DNA of 64,000 bases. It comes from Sphingobium faniae (GTDB lineage: Bacteria > Pseudomonadota > Alphaproteobacteria > Sphingomonadales > Sphingomonadaceae). The position numbers and the translations under genes were made by a program. Below the pieces are notes generated by a model, which worked only from the letters and a program-made list of their open reading frames with translations, had not been told where the DNA came from and made no database searches. Positions 58,686 to 64,000 of this stretch are shown piece after piece (position 1 is the first letter of the stretch; each line of letters starts with the position of its first letter). The DNA is taken from assembly GCA_900100475.1 (NCBI GenBank), contig FMTU01000002.1, forward strand, positions 248,001 to 312,000, read 5' to 3'.

Positions 58686-61600
58686 CTATTCCGCCGCCAC
58701 CAGCCGGAATCCCGACCGTCGGTTACGCGCCCTATATCCATCCGCCTTCGGCTCCATCCGCTCGAACGCATGGATCGCAAGCCCCGGAATCAACGCAATC
58801 GCGTCCACCTGATCCGCGCCGAGGGAATAGTCGTCCCCCAGGAAAATCCGGGCCGCCTTCCCGTCCTGCACCGGCGCGCGAAGGAACAGTTCGCTCCGAC
58901 CGCCCCGCGCGCGCGACAATAGCTGCGCCAGCGCCGCCACGGCCATCGGATCGCTCACGTCCACCGTCAGTTCCATGCGTGACACATTGGCGATTTTCCG
59001 GAAAGGCTCGACCCCCCGCACGGTGACGCGCGGCGTTTCCTCACCGGGCAGGCGGTCCAGTTCCACCATCAGCAACGCGCAATCGCCTTCCCGCGCCATG
59101 TCCTCAATCGCCTTACAGGCGTCTTCGTCGAAGCAGCTCGCCTGAAACTGCCCGCTATTGTCGGAGAAGGTCGCCGACGCATAGCGCGCGCCGCGCTTCG
59201 TCTCGCGCCAGCGCACATCCTCGACCATAGCGGCCATCACGCCGTTGACGCGTCCACCCTCGGCCACCGGCTCGGAACAGATCATGCCATAGCTTTTCGC
59301 CCCGCGCGCATCGGCCAGATGCCGGTAGCGGTCCACCGGATGCGCGGAGAAATAGAAGCCGAACGCCTCCTTTTCCTGCGCCATGCGGTCCGCCGTCGAC
59401 CATGTCTGGTGCGGCGGAATCCGGACATCGGCATGGGGCGTTTCTTCCCCGCCGAAAAGGCCGCCCTGCCCGCTCGCCCGCGCCTCGGCATTGCTCGCCG
59501 CCACGGTCAGGATCGTTTCCGCCGCCGCATGGACGCCCGCGCGATCGGCATGAATATCATCGAACGCCCCTGCCGCCGCGAGGCTTTCCAACTGTCGCCG
59601 GTTGAGCAATCGCGGTTCGATCCGGTCGGCGAAATCGTCGAGCGACTGGAAGGCCCCATGCGCCTCCCGTTCCTCGACAAGCTGCTCCATCGCCTTCTCG
59701 CCGACGCCCTTGAGGCCGCCCAGCGCATAGCGCACCGCGAAACCAAGGCGCGGATCGTCGCCCTCATGCTCCACCGCCTCGACGGAAAAATCCGCCTCGC
59801 TGCGATTGATATCCGGCGCCAGGCAAGTCAGCCCCATGCGCCGCATATCGTCCACGAACACGGTCAGCTTGTCGGTCAGGTGGATATCGAACGCCATCGA
59901 CCCGGCATAGAATTCCGCTGGATAATGTGCTTTCAGCCATGCCGTCTGATAGGCCAGCAGCGCATAGGCGGCCGCGTGGCTCTTGTTAAAACCATAGCCC
60001 GCGAACTTGTCGATCAAGTCGAACAATTCGTTCGCCTTGGCGGGCTTGATGTCGCTTTTGGCGCAACCCTCCACGAAGCGGGCGCGCTGGGCGTCCATCT
60101 CCGCCTTGATCTTCTTGCCCATGGCTCGGCGCAGCAGGTCCGCGTCGCCCAGCGAATAGCCCGCCAATATCTGCGCGGCCTGCATCACCTGTTCCTGATA
60201 GACGAAGATGCCATAGGTTTCTTCGAGGATCGGTTTCAGGAGAATATGAGGATATTCAATCTCTTCCTGCCCGTTCTTGCGACGGCCGAACATCGGGATA
60301 TTGTCCATCGGACCGGGACGGTAGAGCGACACCAGCGCGATGATGTCGCCGAAATTGGTCGGACGCACGGCAGCGAGCGTCTTGCGCATCCCTTCCGATT
60401 CCAACTGAAACACGCCCACCGTGTCGCCGCGCTGGAGCAGTTCGTAAACCGCCGGATCATCCCAACTGAGGCTGTCGAGATCGACCTTCTCCCCCCGCGC
60501 GGCCAGCAGTTGCACCGCCTTCTGCAAAACGGAGAGCGTTTTCAGGCCGAGAAAGTCGAACTTCACCAGCCCCGCGCCTTCGACATATTTCATGTCGAAC
60601 TGCGTCACCGGCATGTCGGATCGCGGATCGCGATAGAGCGGCACGAGCTGGCTCAGCGGCCGATCGCCGATCACCACCCCGGCCGCATGGGTCGAACTAT
60701 GGCGCGGGAAACCTTCCAGCTTCATCGCATAGTCGATCAGGCGCTTGACCTGATTGTCATTGTCATATTCCGCCCGGAACTCCGACACGCCGTTCAGCGA
60801 TCGTTCCAGCGTCCACGGATCGGTCGGATGGTTGGGCACCAGCTTGGCGAGCCGGTCCACCTGCCCATAGCTCATTTGCAGTACGCGGCCGGTATCCTTG
60901 AGCACCGCGCGCGCCTTCAGCTTACCGAAGGTGATGATCTGTGCCACATGATCCGCGCCATATTTATTCTGGACGTAACGGATCACTTCCCCGCGCCGCG
61001 TTTCGCAAAAGTCGATGTCGAAGTCGGGCATCGACACGCGCTCCGGGTTGAGGAAGCGTTCGAACAGCAGCCCCAGTTGCAGCGGATCGAGATCGGTGAT
61101 GGTGAGCGCCCACGCCACCACCGACCCGGCGCCCGACCCACGCCCCGGCCCCACCGGAATATCCTGCGCCTTCGCCCATTTGATGAAGTCCGCGACGATC
61201 AGGAAATAACCGGGAAAGCCCATCTGGACGATGATGTCCGTTTCGAAGGTCAGCCGGTCGAAATAAGGCTTGCGCGCTTCCTCGCCGGTGATGCCCAGCT
61301 TTTCCAGCCGCGCTTCCAGCCCTGCGGCGGCCTGCTCGCGCAGCATCCGCGCTTCGCCCTCGATATCGCCCGCCAGGCTGGGGAGGATCGGCTTGCGCTT
61401 GGGCGCGGCCACCGCGCAACGCTGCGCCACGACGAGCGTGTTCGTCAGCGCTTCGGGCAAATCCTCGAATAGCCGCTTCATCTCCGCCGCCGGCTTCATC
61501 CAGGCGTCGGGCGAACTGGTCCGCCGGTCCGGAGTCTCCACATAGGCGCTGTCAGCGATGCAGAGCATCACATCATGCGCTTCATGGAAATGCGGCTCAG

Positions 61601-62225
61601 CAAAGCAGGTAGGATTGGTCGCCACCAGCGGCAGGTTCCGGTCATAGGCGAGGTCGAGCAGATGCGGTTCCGCCTTGCCCTCCACCGGGTCCAGCCTGCG
61701 GCAAATCTCGACATAGAGCCGGTCAGGAAACAGAGTTTCCAGCCGCCCGACATAGGCCAAAGCTGCCTCCGACTGGTCCTCCGCGAACAGGCGGGCAATC
61801 GCGCCCTCGCCCCCCGCCGTCAACGCGATCAGGCCATCGGTCCGCCCTTCCATCGCCTCCAGCGTGACGTGCGGAACCTCCTCGACCGGCCGGTCGAGAT
61901 GCGCCATCGACACCAGCGCGCAGAGATTGTCATAGCCCGCAGCGTCCTGAGCGTAGAGCGTCAGCCAGTCATGCACCGGCGGCGCATTGGGCGGGCGTCC
62001 GGGCCGCAACACGCCGACCATCGCGCCGATGATCGGCTGCACCCCTTCGCCCTTGCAGGCGTCGGAAAAGGCCATGGAGCCGTAAAGCCCGTTCCGGTCC
62101 GTGATCGCCGCCGCCGGAAAGCCCAGCGCCTTGGCCTGTTTGGCGATCTTCTTGGGGTCGATCGCCCCTTCCAGCATGGTGAAGGATGACAATATGCGAA
62201 GGGGAACGAAACCGGCGTGAGACAT
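58686..62225 (-). CDS. dnaE: DNA polymerase III alpha subunit
   Basis: The replicative C-family polymerase. The 1179 aa protein starts at ATG 62225. It has an N-terminal PHP domain (SSFTMLEGAIDPKKIAKQAK, AITDRNGLYGSM), then the palm (VGPGRGSGAGSVVAWALTIT and the catalytic SMPDFDIDFC at about residue 400). FDFLGLKTLSVL, VFQLESEGMRKTL, HhH (GYGFNKSHAAAYALLAYQTA) and an OB-fold toward the C-terminus follow. It is the general DnaE type and not the error-prone ImuC, judged by length and by the absence of imuA/imuB next to it. It is convergent with rutE over 101 bp. Confidence 0.97.
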   Translation of the reverse strand: MSHAGFVPLRILSSFTMLEGAIDPKKIAKQAKALGFPAAAITDRNGLYGSMAFSDACKGEGVQPIIGAMVGVLRPGRPPNAPPVHDWLTLYAQDAAGYDNLCALVSMAHLDRPVEEVPHVTLEAMEGRTDGLIALTAGGEGAIARLFAEDQSEAALAYVGRLETLFPDRLYVEICRRLDPVEGKAEPHLLDLAYDRNLPLVATNPTCFAEPHFHEAHDVMLCIADSAYVETPDRRTSSPDAWMKPAAEMKRLFEDLPEALTNTLVVAQRCAVAAPKRKPILPSLAGDIEGEARMLREQAAAGLEARLEKLGITGEEARKPYFDRLTFETDIIVQMGFPGYFLIVADFIKWAKAQDIPVGPGRGSGAGSVVAWALTITDLDPLQLGLLFERFLNPERVSMPDFDIDFCETRRGEVIRYVQNKYGADHVAQIITFGKLKARAVLKDTGRVLQMSYGQVDRLAKLVPNHPTDPWTLERSLNGVSEFRAEYDNDNQVKRLIDYAMKLEGFPRHSSTHAAGVVIGDRPLSQLVPLYRDPRSDMPVTQFDMKYVEGAGLVKFDFLGLKTLSVLQKAVQLLAARGEKVDLDSLSWDDPAVYELLQRGDTVGVFQLESEGMRKTLAAVRPTNFGDIIALVSLYRPGPMDNIPMFGRRKNGQEEIEYPHILLKPILEETYGIFVYQEQVMQAAQILAGYSLGDADLLRRAMGKKIKAEMDAQRARFVEGCAKSDIKPAKANELFDLIDKFAGYGFNKSHAAAYALLAYQTAWLKAHYPAEFYAGSMAFDIHLTDKLTVFVDDMRRMGLTCLAPDINRSEADFSVEAVEHEGDDPRLGFAVRYALGGLKGVGEKAMEQLVEEREAHGAFQSLDDFADRIEPRLLNRRQLESLAAAGAFDDIHADRAGVHAAAETILTVAASNAEARASGQGGLFGGEETPHADVRIPPHQTWSTADRMAQEKEAFGFYFSAHPVDRYRHLADARGAKSYGMICSEPVAEGGRVNGVMAAMVEDVRWRETKRGARYASATFSDNSGQFQASCFDEDACKAIEDMAREGDCALLMVELDRLPGEETPRVTVRGVEPFRKIANVSRMELTVDVSDPMAVAALAQLLSRARGGRSELFLRAPVQDGKAARIFLGDDYSLGADQVDAIALIPGLAIHAFERMEPKADGYRARNRRSGFRLVAAE

Positions 62226-62361
62226 GGCCGTATTATGCACCCCCGGCGCTTCAACGCCAGCCCCGCGACATCGAAAGCTGGGGATAAGCGCGCCAGATAG
62301 CGCTTGCCTTATCCGCCCGAAATTGATCCACTCCCCCGTAACGAACAGGGAGAATGCCAAG

Positions 62362-63531
62362 ATGACGGACGTGAACCCGGTTTCCACCCCGCCCAGCATC
62401 GTCGACAGGGCCAAGGCGATCATCCTGAAGCCCAAGGAAGAATGGGGCGTCATCGACGCCGAACCGGCGACCATCGGCGGCATCTTCACCGGCTATGTCC
62501 TGATCCTCGCCGCCATCCCGCCGCTCGCTGCGCTGATCGGGGGACAGATTTTCGGCTATGGCGCCATGGGCATCACCTTCCGCCCGTCGCTCATGGGCGC
62601 GATCAGCATGGCCATCGCCCATTATGTCTTCGCGCTGATCGGCCTCTTCGTCCTTGCGCTCATCATCGACTTCCTCGCGCCGCAATTCGGCGGCCGGAAG
62701 GACAGGGTGAAGGCGTTCAAGGTCGCCGCCTATTCCGGCACGGCGGGCTGGCTCGCGGGCATCTTCGCACTGGTGCCGTCGCTCTCGATCCTCGGCATCC
62801 TTGGCCTTTATAGCCTTTACCTCCTCTATCTCGGCCTGCCGCGCCTGATGAAAACGCCGGAGGACAAGGCGCTGGTTTACACTATCGTCACTGTGATCGC
62901 CGCCGCGATTCTCTTCATCGTCGCTGGCGCGCTGGCGCGTCCCTTCGGCTCCATGTTCGGCGGCGGCTATGGCCCTTCCACGGTGAGCGGCGAAATGACC
63001 GTCCCCGGCGTCGGCAAGGTAGACCTCGGCAAACTCGACGCCGCCAGCAAGCAGATGGAAGCCACCGCGAAGAAGATGGAAGACGCCGCCCGGAACGGCA
63101 CGTCCGCCGCCATCGCCCCTGCCGCGCTTCAGGCGCTGCTGCCTGAAAAGATCGGCCGCTTCACCCGCACGGAAGTCGAAAGCAGCGGCATGTCGGCGGG
63201 CGCCCGCGCCAGCGCGCGCTACACGGCGGGCGATGACGATATTGATCTGGAAGTCACGGACATAGCCGTCGCGGGCGCCTTTGCCGGCCTTGGCGCTGCG
63301 CTCAACGTCCAGTCCAGCAAGCAGACCGCGACCGGCTATGAAAAGACGGAGACCATAGACGGCCGCATCGTGACGGAAGAATGGGACGGCCAGAGCCGCC
63401 ATGGAAAGTTCGGCACCACGCTGGCCAACCGCTTCATGGTGGAAGCAAGCGGCACCGTCGCGAATATCGACGAACTGAAAGCCGCCGTGAACGCCATCGG
63501 CCTCGATCGCCTCGCCGCATTGGCGAAGTGA
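62362..63531 (+). CDS. Yip1-family membrane protein with C-terminal soluble domain
   Basis: A 389 aa protein. Residues about 10-200 are a Yip1 domain with five hydrophobic helices (for example GYVLILAAIPPLAALIGG, FALIGLFVLALIIDFLAP, LGLYSLYLLYLGLPRLMKTP and IVTVIAAAILFIVAGAL). Residues about 225-389 are soluble, with the helix LDAASKQMEATAKKMEDAAR and then a beta-rich domain (RFTRTEVESSGMSAGARASA, DIDLEVTDIAVAGA, RIVTEEWDGQSRHGKFG). The ATG at 62362 has AGGGAG upstream. The role is unknown. It is divergent from dnaE (136 bp between). Confidence 0.82.
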   Translation: MTDVNPVSTPPSIVDRAKAIILKPKEEWGVIDAEPATIGGIFTGYVLILAAIPPLAALIGGQIFGYGAMGITFRPSLMGAISMAIAHYVFALIGLFVLALIIDFLAPQFGGRKDRVKAFKVAAYSGTAGWLAGIFALVPSLSILGILGLYSLYLLYLGLPRLMKTPEDKALVYTIVTVIAAAILFIVAGALARPFGSMFGGGYGPSTVSGEMTVPGVGKVDLGKLDAASKQMEATAKKMEDAARNGTSAAIAPAALQALLPEKIGRFTRTEVESSGMSAGARASARYTAGDDDIDLEVTDIAVAGAFAGLGAALNVQSSKQTATGYEKTETIDGRIVTEEWDGQSRHGKFGTTLANRFMVEASGTVANIDELKAAVNAIGLDRLAALAK

Positions 63532-63674
63532 GGACAGAAACGGGTGGGGAGTTCCCTCGCCCAACTTCGCCTGGCCTCGCTCCGCTCGACAAGGCTTTGT
63601 AACCTTCTCCCACAAGGGAAGAAGGATCAGCGAATGTCCGCAACTGGCCGAACGCCCCAAAAAACCTGGCGTCG
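63532..63674. other. Intergenic DNA after the Yip1 gene
   Basis: No gene, promoter or strong hairpin is visible in this first part of the 426 bp gene-free stretch. The remainder of the stretch is taken up by the two repeat elements that follow. Confidence 0.6.
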
Positions 63675-63849
63675 ATCGACATTCAGGAGATGGCGTAACG
63701 AGCCGAAGGCCAGCGCCAGCTAAAATGGTGGATTTCCGTGACCCTTGAAACGAGTCACGTGCCTCGTTTCAACGCAGCGTACTCAAAGTATGTGAGTACC
63801 GGAAGCACGAAGAGCCGCCATTTGCAGGCCGTCAGAACTGAATGTCGAT
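63675..63849. repeat. 175 bp element of nested inverted repeats
   Basis: Outer arms ATCGACATTCAG (63675-63686) and CTGAATGTCGAT (63838-63849) are perfect 12 bp inverted copies. Inside are AAATGGTGG/CCGCCATTT (63723-63731 and 63815-63823, 8 of 9 matching), a perfect hairpin TTGAAACGA/TCGTTTCAA (63745-63753, 63764-63772) and a second perfect hairpin GTACTCA/TGAGTAC (63779-63785, 63793-63799). This is the layout of a two-hairpin RNA or DNA structure closed by two stems. It has no coding frame. It could be a miniature inverted-repeat element or a structured RNA. Confidence 0.65.
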
Positions 63850-63854
63850 TGGTC

Positions 63855-63961
63855 CTAGAGTCGTTCCGGTTCTGATTGAACCGAAACGCCTCTAAATTAT
63901 CCTTTGATTATCGTGATTTCCGAGTCGCCAGATGATTCCATCTGGCTCGAAATCACTCTAG
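63855..63961. repeat. 107 bp CTAGAGT-bounded palindromic repeat
   Basis: The ends are CTAGAGT (63855-63861) and ACTCTAG (63955-63961). Two internal hairpins are legible: CGTTCCGGTTC...GAACCGAAACG in the left half, and GATTTCCGAG...CTCGAAATC with inner GCCAGATG/CATCTGGC in the right half. Its size and end motif match the 24845 element. On the minus strand its first TAG is in frame with the open sequence entering from the right edge. Confidence 0.7.
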
Positions 63962-64000
63962 CGCCCGGTGATGCGCTGGATTTCCTTCGCCACCATATCC
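63958..64000 (-). CDS. C-terminal end of a leftward gene entering from the right edge
   Basis: The last 13 codons on the minus strand read DMVAKEIQRITGR followed by TAG at 63960-63958. The stop is supplied by the end of the 107 bp repeat, the same arrangement as at the ectC stop. The stretch is too short to name a product, and coding is inferred from that parallel. Confidence 0.4.
   Translation of the reverse strand, partial: DMVAKEIQRITGR

Noticed and set aside
59319-61472. 717-codon plus-strand frame inside dnaE
   Set aside because: Antisense shadow of the polymerase gene with biased composition.

Overview
The window reads as a chromosomal segment of a sphingomonad-type alphaproteobacterium (Sphingobium/Sphingomonas group; the genus is my inference). 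The support is high GC, tightly packed genes with 1-8 nt overlaps, GTG and TTG starts, a Shemin-type 5-aminolevulinate synthase, betaine-lipid genes, the carboxyspermidine-type polyamine pathway, and short extragenic repeats of the kind common in this group. Nearly all of it is housekeeping or core metabolism. No prophage, CRISPR array or rRNA operon is present.

Layout. 1-7.6 kb: alaS (runs off the left edge), malate synthase G, a divergent LysR regulator and MaeB malic enzyme, i.e. the glyoxylate-malate-pyruvate branch. 7.7-11.8 kb: rpiB, glyA, nrdR, trmJ, a chorismate mutase and rpsD with a clear promoter and terminator. 11.9-16.9 kb: an M28 lipoprotein peptidase, agmatine-to-putrescine genes aguA/aguB, a family 5 uracil-DNA glycosylase, folK and tRNA-Lys(UUU). 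17-28 kb is the most distinctive stretch. It holds a complete ectABCD ectoine/hydroxyectoine operon with a divergent MarR (EctR-like) regulator. On the same strand follow a ProP-like transporter, an MscS-type channel and an overlapping four-gene set (D-Ala-ligase-like ATP-grasp, nucleotidyltransferase, sugar-transfer ATP-grasp, family 4 glycosyltransferase). I do not recognise the product of that set. 28-29.8 kb: a PilZ-XRE fusion and transposon wreckage. 29.8-36.5 kb: topA, dprA, plsY, murI, hemA. 36.5-42.8 kb: btaB/btaA betaine-lipid genes, a GFA-family protein, and carboxyspermidine dehydrogenase, carboxyspermidine decarboxylase and ornithine decarboxylase. 42.9-52.5 kb: a long leftward run (ETF-QO, TPR protein, ispE, N-formylglutamate amidohydrolase, ilvD, lipoprotein, nnrDE, RNA methyltransferase). 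52.6-63.5 kb: a degenerate UDG-like gene, a lytic transglycosylase, moaB, a radical SAM protein, RutF/RutE-like reductases, dnaE and a Yip1 membrane protein. The last 0.5 kb is repeat DNA.

Themes. Polyamine synthesis is nearly complete: two routes to putrescine plus the two carboxyspermidine enzymes. Osmotic adaptation is concentrated in one block of about 10 kb. Two repeats of about 105 bp bounded by TAGAG...CTCTA each sit so that their terminal CTAG supplies the stop codon of a leftward gene. A separate 175 bp element of nested inverted repeats lies near the right edge.
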